64,000 nucleotides of DNA, taken from the NCBI GenBank assembly GCA_964036665.1, contig OZ038531.1, forward strand, positions 19,830,324 to 19,894,323, given 5' to 3'. Under the pieces are notes generated by a model. It was not told where the DNA came from, ran no database searches, and worked only from the letters and a program-made list of their open reading frames with translations. A program made the translations under genes and the position numbers. This DNA comes from Gordius sp. MW1 (Eukaryota; Nematomorpha; Gordioida; Gordea; Gordiidae). Below are positions 37,485 to 61,600 of this stretch, piece after piece. Numbering within the stretch: position 1 is the stretch's first letter; each line of letters starts with the position of its first letter.

Positions 37485-39686
37485 CAGAACTGTTAAAGTT
37501 ACTTTACCACAGTAACTAGTTAAGTTACAGTTACTTTCACAAAAAATGTAACTAATTACAGTTACAGTTACAAATTTTCAAATGTAACTGATTTCCAGTT
37601 ACTTACCTGATGGAACTTGTTACACCTAAAGTTACAAAAAACAATATTTTTTGATATTATTTATTTAAACATTTATATAGAAATCAGAAGGTAATAAATG
37701 ATGATTTGATTTCAATAATACGTTATTTTTTATATTGTCAATAAGATAGTTCGCTTTTCACCTAAAATTAATTTAACAAGAAAAGACGCTCGACGGGGCG
37801 CTAGATGGTAGGGGTACATTGAATTTCGTGAAAAGTTTCTTCAATTTAGGGAAACTATTATATATTAACAAACCACTATTATTCGAATTTATAAATGTGT
37901 GAATGCACTCTTGAATACTTTTCGACTTTGAAAGATTAAAAAAATCCAACGTATTTGGTTCCTCTAGGTCCTGTCTTTCTCCTGGTTAGGGATCAATGAA
38001 TTAATAATGCCTTAGAATCAGCCAATAGGCTAATAAAGATGAATTCTTACTGAGAGAACGCCTACCACTTAGTAGGTTTAATGTCATGGCTTTGGACAAG
38101 GTTAAAACTTAGCCCTCTGAATATAAATACTCCAAAAAATTGTCAAAACCTATGAAAAATTTAAAGCTATGGACAGAAGGTTATGAATTTGCAGGAAATA
38201 ATATTAATAGCTTGCCAAAAAACGTCTTAATATTACTGAGTATTGTATACCAGCAAGAAATATTAGCTATGATTAGTGAAAATAACATTAGCAATGTCAA
38301 AGAATTTTTGGCTTTGGCTATGTGAATTTCCAAATGATTGTGAAAAATGCTTTAAAGGCTAGTGCAATTGTTGCTTTTTATACAATATATTTGCAAGCAT
38401 GTGGTTTTATTTGCAATTAAACTTAAATTTTGCCAACCACCTTAAGAAGCCAAAAGTTTGGGGCAAAAAAGAAAGCGAGGTAGACCCTTAAAGACTAAAT
38501 CAGCATTTAATGTTAAGTAATAGTAAGTTTCGATAATTTAACACTGAATATATAACAAATTGGTTTTTGAAATGAAAGTTGTATCCAGCAAAATTTGTCT
38601 ATTTTCCATTTTCAATTGTTAATAATTATTTTGTGATTATATTCAAATAAAAATTTTATATTTTGCCTTTATAAAGTTTAAGATTGATAACTCTCAATAA
38701 ATTTGCAAATAAATACATTATAAACACAAGCTTAGTAAAATTTAAGAAGGGAGAGACAGAGCATTTTAGAATTGGAAATATAGGTCATTACTTTTCATAG
38801 CTTTTCTAATTTTCCATATTTATTTAAAGGGTTAGAAGGGAGGAAAAAATTCAAGACACTAAGCTACCTTTTAATTGATAAAAATTTAACAATCTCCAAT
38901 CTGTTTAATGTAGCCAGAATAAAAAAATATTTTAATTTCCACAAACTCAATTTAACTTTATTTTATAAAATATTAACGCTAAATAGATTAATATTGAGAT
39001 TAATATTGAATATTATTAATTAAAATTACTGAGCATTTTTTTGAAATTACTGAGCATTTTTTTTTATAACTGAGCATTATTAAGTTTATTTAATGAGCAT
39101 TTTTGAATTTTTTACTGAGCATTTGAATAATATCCATTAAAATATATTATTATTTCAATAACATTCATTAATATTGCACTAAAGTAATTTATTAAATGGC
39201 TTTCAAAATTTAAATTTAGAGGTTGGGTCAAAATCATATGATGAAGTTGATAAAAATTTGTTTTGCAAATATAAAAAAAGAACTGAACAAATGATAAGAG
39301 ATAGCCAATTAAAATTCATTAAATGTTCATTACATTTTTGCCCTGTTGTGTCACTTCTTTAAATTTTTGGAATACAAATTTGTACTAAAATAATATTTTA
39401 TATAATATTGGCAATTTACTGATAAAATAGATCATCTATTCGAAATTCAAATTTGATCCGCGAAGGAAATTTAAATTAAAGTGAAGTACACAAACTAGAC
39501 GTGTAATTTGAATATTTAATTAAAAAAATTTAATTTATAAAAAGTAACTGTAACTTTAGTTACACAGTTATTGAAATAATGTAACTAACTACAGTTACAG
39601 TTACCCTGAAGTAAAAGTAACTGGTTACAGTTACTTTACTGAAGAAAAGGAACTAGTTACATGTAACTAGTTACTTAACAGCTCTG
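37485..39686. mobile_element. hAT-type element with subterminal GTAACT arrays
   Basis: Ends CAGAACTGTTAAAGTTACT and ..AGTTACTTAACAGCTCTG with a perfect 8-bp duplication CTCACAAG (37477-37484, 39687-39694). About 120-150 bp at each end is packed with GTAACT/AGTTAC. The interior is AT-rich; no intact transposase seen. Confidence 0.9.
39000..39130. repeat. Cluster of ACTGAGCATTTTT motifs
   Basis: Four copies of (T)ACTGAGCATT plus one TGAGCATT within about 110 bp at irregular spacing. A second cluster lies at 40765-40905. Confidence 0.7.
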
Positions 39687-39699
39687 CTCACAAGTAACT

Positions 39700-41290
39700 A
39701 ATTATATAAAAAACAATTGCATTTATCGCACATAAAAATTATGTTATAGATGGCGCTAATAATACTTTTAGTAATATTATCAAATAAGTGAGTTTTTTAT
39801 ATAAATTTCAATCTAGTTTTTAATTTTCCACGGTGTTTTTATTTGTTAAGAGCCAGTTAATAGTGACCGTAGCACAATATAGATAATTCAAAACAAATAA
39901 AATAAATTAAAAAAATAAGTAGGGTTATGATTTTAATAGGATGTTATATGTGCATTCTTGAGGCACATTGCGGTCATCCTGTATTTAGCTTTGTTACACC
40001 TAAAAAATTATTATAAACTTTAAATTTTTTTTATTTCTTATAGACTTTCATATAATTATCAGTGTTATTTTTATACCAAAAAACTCAATCTTTTTCAACA
40101 TTTTTCATAAGTGGCAACTTTTATCCAAATATTGGTGTGTTTACATGGTATTTACCCAAAATACAATGGGACAAAATACAAATAGCTTGAAACGGTTTCA
40201 AAGATCTTATAATGCGCATGCGTATGCATTTAACAGACCAATCAGATAGCTGCGCATTTTAATAATGCGCATGCGTATGCATTTAACAATTATTGCTGCA
40301 CTATAAAACTTTAAGGGACAGGGTTAAGGTTCAGGGTAGTGTTTTAGGTCAGCGTTTTAGGTTAGGGTTAGGATTAGATGCACATCAAATTCCCTCCCCA
40401 TTTGAGATTTAATTTTCCGTGATATTGTGGCATTTTGGACTGTAACCATTATATTTTGTCTCATTGAATTTTGGGCATGAATCTGTTTACATTGCAATAT
40501 ATTCCGCTTTTTATCTAAAACAACTTCTTGGCTGTCAGATTCATAAGGTTCCAGAGTTTGATAACCAGAGAATGTAGCTTGGGAGTTATCAAGTTAAATT
40601 TAAAATGAGCGCCAAAGAGGAAGTAGTTTATAAAAATAAATTTATTTTTTATTACCATATTAAAAAATACGTCATTCTTTTAAGAGCACTATGACTCCAT
40701 GGTAAACACCGGATCCACTTCAGAATTTTATATACTAGTTTTCAATTATTTGGCATAAGTAAAAAAATTACTGAGCAAGATTTAAACAAAAAACTGAATA
40801 AAAAATTATACTACTGAACATTAAATTATTTACTAAGCATTTGATTATTCTACTGCTTTTTAGTTTTATACTGAGCAAAAATTGAATAGAATACTGAGCA
40901 AAATGATTGGCTATAACTCTTGAAAAATCTTATTCTCGCCCCTTTGTCAGCAAGTTTACGACAAAATTTATTTCAAGCATCATAATCTAAAAAATTTAGT
41001 TACGAATTCTTAATTTTCTTTTTAAATCAATATATGTTTAATAGATTTAATATAAAATAATCTATACACTTAATAGAGCAAATATAATTTAAGCTTATTC
41101 AATAAAGTATGACTGTATGGTATTTAATTAATTATATATATTTATCACATGTTTAAATCCTTACCACTATAATATAATATAAAAATTTTGGACTAAAAAT
41201 ATGTACTGTTGAAGTAATATATTTATCAAAGCATTTCACTACAATTTTGACATCTTGTTTAATGTGACGAAAAGATGCGGCTACAAATTA
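39700..41290. other. Intergenic stretch with short repeats, no gene
   Basis: Holds AATGCGCATGCGTATGCATTTAACA twice (about 40211-40235 and 40263-40287), a TTAGGTTAGGGTTAGG run near 40363 and the second ACTGAGCA cluster. No reading frame I can support. Confidence 0.6.
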
Positions 41291-41597
41291 AATAAGTATA
41301 TTAATTTGGCCACCATGGCTAGAAATAATTTAAACACCCAGCGACTTCTCTGCCGCCTAACCCCGCGTTCGTGATGACGCGCGAAGCGAAAAAAAGCGAA
41401 GTGAATTTTTGTGCTAATTTATAAAACTTTTCATTATTTTTCTTAATATCTTATATTCATCGTGAATTTTATCATATATCACGAAAATAACAATTGTAAT
41501 TATGAGGTGTTTATAGTGAAACCGCAGACGATTATTTTCCCCTGCGGCAAAAAGCGAACAAAAATTAAGATACGTATCATTTTGTACTTTTCGCGCA

Positions 41598-41776
41598 ATG
41601 GTGGAAAAACCGAGAAAAATCTCGTCTCGTCTCGTCTCGTCTTGTCTTGTCTCGTCTCGTCTCGAGGTAAAAATTCTCGTCTCGATCTCGACTTAATTTT
41701 TCCAATTCTCATCTCGTCTTGTTCGGTTTTTCGAGACGAGACGAGACCGAGATTTTTCTCCGTTTTTCCGCATCAC
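41598..41776. repeat. 180-bp fold-back with (CTCGT)n arms
   Basis: GGTGGAAAAACCGAGAAAAATCTCGTCTCG at the left is inverse to CGAGACGAGACCGAGATTTTTCTCCGTTTTTCCGC at the right (arms given in part). The pentamer CTCGT/ACGAG fills both arms. Likely a miniature inverted-repeat element. Confidence 0.8.
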
Positions 41777-41933
41777 TAATTACACATAAAATTTAAAAGA
41801 ATTTTAATATTTTACATTTTATGAAATATCGAGACCATAATGGTATTATAATTGAAAGTGCTAATAAAAGCTGAACAGCATTGTCATAAAAATCCTTACT
41901 TTCGTTTTTTTTGTATTTCTTAAAGATACATGT

Positions 41934-42080
41934 AGAGCGCTGCAAAATTTATTTTATTTGGCCCGAAACCTGGCAAAAGCGCGATGTTTTTATTTTTGAT
42001 TTGTCCGAAATCGCCCTGAGACAAAAACTTTATGCTTTGATTTTGTCCTACTTCGAGCTAGGCCCGTTAGGGAACGCTTA
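41934..42080. mobile_element. Degraded end of the TAGAGCCCTGCA hAT family
   Basis: TAGAGCGCTGCAAAATTTATT followed by GGCCCGAAAC-like and GTCCGAAATCG-like stretches matches the left end of 15328-16303. Confidence 0.55.
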
Positions 42081-42429
42081 AGGCAAGAATCAGGGGGTAC
42101 GATTGCCATCACATTATAATTTAATTATGACCATTTTGTGCCATGTGCTGACTGTGTCAATCAATGTCAGGAGTAACAATTGCTTCTATTGCTAAAACGT
42201 CAGTAATAAAAAGTAATGAAAGCTTCCTAAAAGTTTACGTATGCTAAGTTAATATAAATTAATTGTATGCATAAAGTCATGCTATAAAAAAGGGTTTAAA
42301 ATTTAAGGAAGTCAAAATATGAATTGAATATAAACTTTCTAAAACAGCCAATTTAATTTAACACTTTAATAAAAAACGGGGCAAAATTCAAGGGATTTTT
42401 AGGGTGAGTATTTATGTAGTTTTATTTTG

Positions 42430-42640
42430 GAGGAGGTATGGGGGCGTAGTAGGTATAGGCTTTGTATTTGAACAAGAGATCGCAGGTTCAAATTACACTT
42501 TCAGCACTTTTTTCCAAAAATGTAAAATATATCACACCGTAAGTCAGGCCTGAATAGCTGAGCGTCACCCCTCATCCAAGTATCTAAAGCTGACCACCTT
42601 ACTGTGACAACCAGCTATTGGAAATATTTTTTAGTTTTAT
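42430..42640 (+). repeat. tRNA-derived SINE just upstream of CKAP5
   Basis: Pol III A-box-like TAGTAGGTATAGGC and B-box GGTTCAAATTAC sit in a tRNA-like head (about 42433-42510). The body contains AATATATCACACCG, GCGTCACCCCTCATCCAA and TGACCACCTTACTGTGACA. It ends about 80 bp before the CKAP5 start codon, so it lies in the promoter or 5' UTR. Confidence 0.85.
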
Positions 42641-42715
42641 TTACGCAATTTATAACATTTGGTCTTTTCGATGATCATATGGTATAATGCATTCCGTTAA
42701 TTTTTAAATTGCAAA

Positions 42716-54725
<12,010 letters not shown>

Positions 54726-55377
54726 CCCCCCTTCCTCATTCTTGTTTTTTAATTTTTATTGTAAATTATTTTTCCACTTAATGTGATACCCGTATTAATA
54801 GCAAAAGTTTCAGAAAATGCTTATCTCACGCAAAAATACTAAAGTTTTATTCGATTATAGTTTCACAATTTATTGTAAACCCTCTCATGAGGATCATTAT
54901 TAATTTTTAATCACAAAATCGCACTTGTCAAATAATAATATAAATTAAATTAAAACCTATTACGTACGCCTTACTAGTTTTGGTAAGTGAATTTATCTAA
55001 TTGTTTTTATGAAACTAGAGTTGACCTTATCTTAAACTTTTAGTTGAGTTTTAAGCAAATACATGAAGTGTGGATCTGGATAGAGCCCTGCAAAATGAAA
55101 TCTTCGCCGAGCCCGAGACTTTTTATTTTGCCTGAGCCCAATTTTTTTTACTTAGGCCCGACTTTTTTGAAATGTAATTTTATAAAAAAAATTTATTCAG
55201 AATACCCACCCGCACCTTTTATTAAACATAAAAATGTTTTGTCGTCTCTAAGTAGCCTACTCAACAAAAGAATTTGTAAATTTAATAAACCAATCAGCCA
55301 TAGGGCGTCGGACACGAGATGCGGATCGAAAACGGAATATAGTTAAAGGAAAATAAGTTGAATAAATTGGTGTCCTA

Positions 55378-55514
55378 TCAACTCGCCGAAAACCATCTCG
55401 CCTAATTTAATGTCCCAGGGTTAAAAAATGTCCCCTAATTTAAAAATGTCCCCCATTCAACCAATCACAAAATGTCCCAGGGTGAATTCGGCGAGATGGT
55501 TTTTGGCAAGTTGA
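55378..55514. mobile_element. 137-bp miniature element with about 26-bp inverted ends
   Basis: TCAACTCGCCGAAAACCATC (then TCGCC) at the left is the inverse of GGCGAGATGGTTTTTGGCAAGTTGA at the right with two mismatches (given in part). The centre has four AATGTCCC motifs. Target duplication unclear. Confidence 0.85.
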
Positions 55515-55659
55515 CGGATTACCGAATAAATTTAAGATCAGCATTAGGAAAAGGATGCATATGAATGACCTGACACTTTTAAGTCATCATTTAAATGGGA
55601 CTTTAAATCCATCCAAGAATAAAACAATTAAAAAATTCTATATAGTCCTGTAAATATTA

Positions 55660-57581
55660 ACTCGGGCCTTCGGCCCTCGTGGGAAGGGGGAGAAGGGAAG
55701 GGAAGAGGGGAAGGGAAGGGGGGACGACTCATCTGTACTTCGTATAAATGTATCATATTTGCTATGCAATTTATGGGCGAGAAAGGTGGGAAGGGGCGAG
55801 AATGCCTTTAGGGGGCTTAAATGCCTAATGATTAATTAATTATTTATACAAATTTTCCATTATAGGCAAAATGTAATAAAGGCAAAATGTAATATAGGCA
55901 AGGGTTAGGGTTAGATTTAGTGTTTGCATCTAGTTGCGTATTACATTAGTTTTTATGGCCTTTAGTGATTATGGGTCTAACAAACATTATCTTATAAAAC
56001 AACACAATGTTAAGAATTTGCAGAATTGTTGGGAGAAATTTTTTGTTGAATTTGAACAATTTTTATTTAAAAAAAAATCAAAAATTTAGCCAATGGTCAC
56101 TTTTTCTCTATTGGTCAGTACCAACAGATACTCTATAAGTCAATGATAGCCAAAAAAACGGAAAAAAAAATTTTGATGCTCACTTTGGCCAATGGTCATT
56201 TTTTTCCATTGGTCAGCAGCCAGCACACGGTAAAAGTGGATATAAATTCATAAGAGTAAAAAAAACGAAAAAAAAATTTTCGAATCACATTTTGGCCAAT
56301 GGTCTTTTTTTCCATTGGTCAGCAGCCAGGACTAAAAGTGGATATAAATTCATAATAGTCAAAAAAAAACGAAAAAAAAGTTTTCGAATCACATTTTGGC
56401 CAATGGTCATTTTATTCCATTGGTCAGCAGCCAGAGGACGGCCAAAAAGTCATAATAGCAATGGTAGGAACAGGAACAATCATAATAGTCAAAAAAAAAA
56501 CGAAAAAAATAATTTAGATTCACATTTTGGCCAATGGTCATTTTTTCCATCGGTCAGGAGCCAGCGGACGGCCAAAAAGTCATAATAGCAATGGTAGTAA
56601 CAGGAACAATCATAATAGTCAAAAAAAAACGAAAAAATAAATTCGGATTCACATTTTGGCCAATGGTCATTTTTTCATTGGTCAGCAGCCAACGGACGGC
56701 CAAAAAGTCTTATTATCAATGATAGTAACAAGAACAATCATAAGAGTCAAAAAAACTCCGGGATTCTAACCCAAAAACTAGTTAAATTGCATAGCAATTA
56801 AAAGTAAACAACTTTTATTTATGTTTATTATATAACATTGGTCAGCAGCCAGCGGACGGCCAAAAAGTCATAATAGCAATGGTAGAAACAGGAACAATCA
56901 TAATAGTCAAAAAAAACGAAAAAAATAATTTCGATTCACATTTTGGCCAATGGTCATTTTTCTCATTGGTCAGCAGCCAGCGGACGGCCAAAAATTCTTA
57001 TTATCAATGATAGTAACAAGAACAATCATAAGAGTCAAAAAAAACTCCGGGATTCTAACCCCAAAACTAGTTAAATTGCATAGCAATTAAAAAGTAAACA
57101 ACTTTTATTTATGTTTATTATATAACTAGTTAAATTGCATAGCAATTAAAAAGTAAATAACTTTTATCTATGTTTATTATATAACAAAAACTAGTTAAAT
57201 TGCATAGCAATTAAAAGTAAACAACTTTTATTTATGTTTATTATATAACTAGTTAAATTGTATAGCAATTAAAAGTAAACAACTTTTATTTATGTTTATT
57301 ATATAATAGATAATTTAACACATCATATATATAACACACCGAGGGAGATAGAGATGAGGGGTGGGGCACCTCTTATGCATTAATTTAAAAAATAACACAG
57401 CGAGGGAGATAGAGATGAGGGGTGGGGCACCTCTATCTCATGCATTAATTTAAAAAAGCGATAACCTAATATACCCAATGCAAATAGATAGGGAGGGTAA
57501 CGGACGGACGGACAGACGGACGGACGGACAGACGGACGGACGGACAACAAAAAACGAGCCCATAAATTGCATAGCAATTAA
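55660..57581. repeat. 1.85-kb modular composite repeat, copy 3
   Basis: Longest copy: seven GGCCAATGGTCA units, five 60-bp palindrome units, two GAGGGAGATAGAGATGAGG units and the longest CGGA microsatellite (about 57499-57545). Flanks read AATATTA on both sides, a candidate 7-bp target duplication. It lies between CKAP5 and PRDX6. Confidence 0.9.
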
Positions 57582-58659
57582 TATTAGTATTAATTTAACT
57601 TCAATTTATAATCTAAAAACAAAATTTAAATGTTTTTTATTAAATACTATAGAAAATCATTTGATTAAAGATAGTAGTTTAAAAATTATATTCAATCCAC
57701 TAAATCTAAAGTATATTTAAAAAGATCGAAATTTTTTATTTATGAAATTTTAAAAGATGGTTTAAAAAATATCAAAAACCTGCATTGACAATAAAATAAA
57801 AATTATTTTTTGAAATAGTAATTGTCTGAGAGCACTATTAAAAATTTTCGAGGGATGCTAGCTTTAAGTTCTTTATTAAAAATTAGCCCTCTTCTCAGGT
57901 TTGCTTTATATTAGGTAAAATCTTTTGGTTAGATTTTGCCTCGGGCTGACCCACCAGGCCCGATACCCCGATTAAATTTTAATTGCGCAGGGCTAGAAGT
58001 TGAGCGTTATTACATTAAATTTCATACTTCGTAATAAATCTTTAACTTGTAAAAATATTATAAATATTTCTTTTTATACTATTCTTTAAGATAATAGTTA
58101 TGAAAGTGCAAATTTCACAGTTATTGTTTTTTCTAATGTACACAAAAATAAGTATTTTTCCAAATTTTAATTTTTTCTTCTAATAAATTTTGAATTAAAT
58201 TCGTTCATAAGTGTAAAGCTGTTAGATGTTATATAATTGGTATAAAATCAATAGTGACAACTATCTCTCTAAGATAAATGAAAACAACTGATATAAATTG
58301 CAAGCATTTCGATAATTTTATTGGCAATGTTTTGAAGAGTGACAATTTTGAAAACATAATTAAAAATTAATAAGAAGGCATCAATATTTTGGCAGTCAAA
58401 AATTAAAAGTATACAATTGAATTCTTCCGTTTACAAGCGCTATAAATTATAAACTGAGTTAAATATTTTTTCACGATTTTAAAATTAATAATTGACTAGA
58501 TTTTGTATAATAACGATAATATAAATAAATAATCAAAAAAATAACTTGCTAAATAGCGACTAATATCTGTATTACATGTCTAACAACAACATTAAAATTT
58601 TGCATAAATAGCTACGACTTGCATTGTTAAGTGGATGAACTAGTAGAGAAATATGTATT

Positions 58660-61600
58660 TTAAGGGGCGGGGGTGAATCGTAGATATTCCTTGCCAGAAG
58701 GTACTTCAACTTTCTTAACTCCTTTAGGAAATTTTCTACCGAGTTCTTCGTCAGCTACGTGAGGTTCCACCATACATTCAGTTCCCGGCTTTAATATAAA
58801 TTTTATAAATAATTACTACATAATTAATCGCAAATCTTTTTTTATAAGAGATAAGATGGTATCACTATTAGCATGAACGCAGCCAGGGGGTGGCAAGGAG
58901 GGGCGGCTGCCCCCTTTTAAATCCAAAAAATTCGTCACAATTTTATATAATTAAGGCTTAAATTTTAAAAAATTATCATTTTGCCCCTAAAGCATTAAAG
59001 CCCCCCCCCTAGTTACAATCCTGGCTACGCCCATGTTTGTAAATATAATTCAATAGCAGTATCGGAATGTTTTCCAAATATTTATAATACTTAACTTTGA
59101 ATAACTTTGAATTGTTTATTTTATTCAACTTCAAATAATATGTTTTTTTACCATGAAAGATTTAATATATCGTCCAGTCTGTCTGTCTGTCTTATATAAT
59201 ATTCTAATAAAACTCAGTAGGTTGTCCAAGTTTTAGATGCCCCAATATTGTCGTAGGCGCGTGATTTTTAACAGTGCCTTTTCATCCTTTTAAAAATAGT
59301 GGGTGTTATTTTGTAAAAGCTAAGCATGCGCAGTATATTTTAAAAATATACACAAAAGTAAAGATGATTGGATAGATTAATTGTTCTCAAAGCAATAATT
59401 TTTTCTTAAAATAACTTTTTATTTTCATGCAGCCAACACAACAGCTAAGAAAAGGGGATTTTGATATTTTATTGCAGAACAGGATTTCCGCACATTGATA
59501 TGCTATTTTTATGTACTAGGAATAATTCCTCAAGGCAACCCCTATTCACTCTCAGCATTTTGAAATATTGTTGCAATTGACATTAACCTCAGAGGATATT
59601 CTATGAAAAATACACTTTTTGCTTGATTTTATATAAGGATTTGATTAATAATTAAATGAACATTTTTCGACAATAAATTTTTCTTATTAATATTGTATCT
59701 ATTCGTTTTAAAAACATGTATACCCTCAAACAAAATTACACATATAAAATATTCCCCATTTTAAATTATGCTATGGGGAAAATGTGCATAAAATTTACTT
59801 TCCAATCTACGGGTGTTGCTACGGTGGAACCCGATCTTTCGGTCAATTGTAGAGCGTCAATAATTCGCAAAATTTCGCTAAAATTTACGAAACAACATAA
59901 AAAAATTAAATTAAAATTAGTTATAAAATGAATATTTATTAAATTTTACCGATTAATTTGCAGGTTACTGACGTTAATAAAAGGCTAAATCGCTATTTTT
60001 ATCAACTTTGACAGCAAATATTTCAAAAACTTGACGTATTGGGGAAAAAATTAAAAATAAATACATTCGTGTTCACCGCGAAAAACTCTACCAAAATAAA
60101 TCTGCAAAGATTTTGCCGGATGATTTTTATAATTGAACCGTGTTATTATCGTATTTATATATATGTAGATGAAAGCAAACTAAATGAACATTTCTCGATT
60201 CCTGAAAATTGATATTTTATATAAGTGTTAAATAGTTGTCAATTAAAATATACGAAACGCTGTTTAAAAGCCAAAAAGTGATCAAAAAGGGCTAACTCAT
60301 GTAATTATAGAGCTTCGGGGGCGTCAACCTTTGATTGAAGGTTTAATAACGAATAATTAATTAAACACGTATTGAAAAGAAAGCAATTTTTATACTCCGA
60401 TGATAATTTTTTGTCAAAAGGGCCCATTTAATTTTCAAAAAAAATGTTGTTTTCAAAATTTCAAATATTATAGTATAAAGAACGTACTCAAAGTTTCGGC
60501 CAGCCGAGGCGGGATAAAGTATGGAAGCTTTGAGCTTTTTATCTTTCCCAATGATGTAGACCTACAAAGGAAAACGTTAAAAAATAAGTAAAGTATCAAT
60601 ATTGTGAGCACATTTAGAAAAATTATTAAAATTTAATTAGTTATTTAAAAATATATTTTTAGTAGCAAAAGTTAATGCCTAGTTTACAAGGATTCATTTT
60701 AGAAGCATCACTTTATTCCAACTGTTTTGCTTTGGCCAAAAGGTATCACATAGACAGCAGAGTTTTGAAAGCCTATTTTTTTATCAAACCCCACACGAAA
60801 CCCTTGAGTAGTGGTGGTAAAAACGGCTGCGTTCTGTTTGGGGTTTGGCCAATTTGGTTTATTTATGCTACCAAGAAAAACACAGACCAAAAAATCTCTT
60901 TGGTTTGCTTGTGTTTAGTCGACTAAAGGCAAAGGTCGACCAAACAAAACCCAGCCGTTCCTCCAACACTACCCTCGCGACACTGTGCCAAACTGTGTTT
61001 GGGGTCATATTGACCCCTTGTGTAAACAATTAAAAAGGCCGAAAATAATATCTTATCTTATTCTACAAAACTTTAGCGCACATGCATTTTCAGAATGACT
61101 TGGAAAGAAATTTTGTGCAATAATAAAAATAAATTTTGGAATTTAAAGCATAAAAGGACAAATAAAATGCAAAGTTGCATACAGCTCTACAAGGCAGGGT
61201 ATCGGGGCTATCCTGGTCTGCTGGATTGATCATTCCCAGTTTGACAGCTAGCACCTTATGATGATCGTCTATGATAGGGTAAGGAAATGGGCCACTCAAT
61301 TTCCCAAAGCTCTATCGCATAAAATGACGTTTAAAAAACGCTCATTGTCTCTCATTTTCTTTCGAACAGAAGTAGTAAATTTAAAAGATTTTGTCGCTCA
61401 TAAAGACTTTTTCTAAGAGATTTATTGACAGGAGCATTAGAGGGCGTTAAAAAATAATTATGATCGTTATAATAATATTTATTTTATTTCATTTATCAGT
61501 TCATTTTTCTTGAATAAGACGAAATATTAGTATGACATTTAAAATTATTTTTTAAAGCCCCCTAATGCTCCTTTAAATAAATCTCTCAAAAAAACTAGTA

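Larger units (their letters stand above)
55083..57997. mobile_element. Degraded TAGAGCCCTGCA-family hAT, enlarged by insertions
   Basis: The left end TAGAGCCCTGCAAAATG and CCGAGCCCGAGAC-like stretch, and the right end CCACCAGGCCCGAT, GCGCAGGGCTAGA match those of 15328-16303. No clear target duplication. It encloses the 137-bp element 55378-55514 and composite repeat copy 3. Confidence 0.65.

Noticed and set aside
41312..41380. GCCACCATGG Kozak-like start followed by a short frame
   Set aside because: Only 19 codons before a stop and no donor site or conserved peptide that would make it a first exon.
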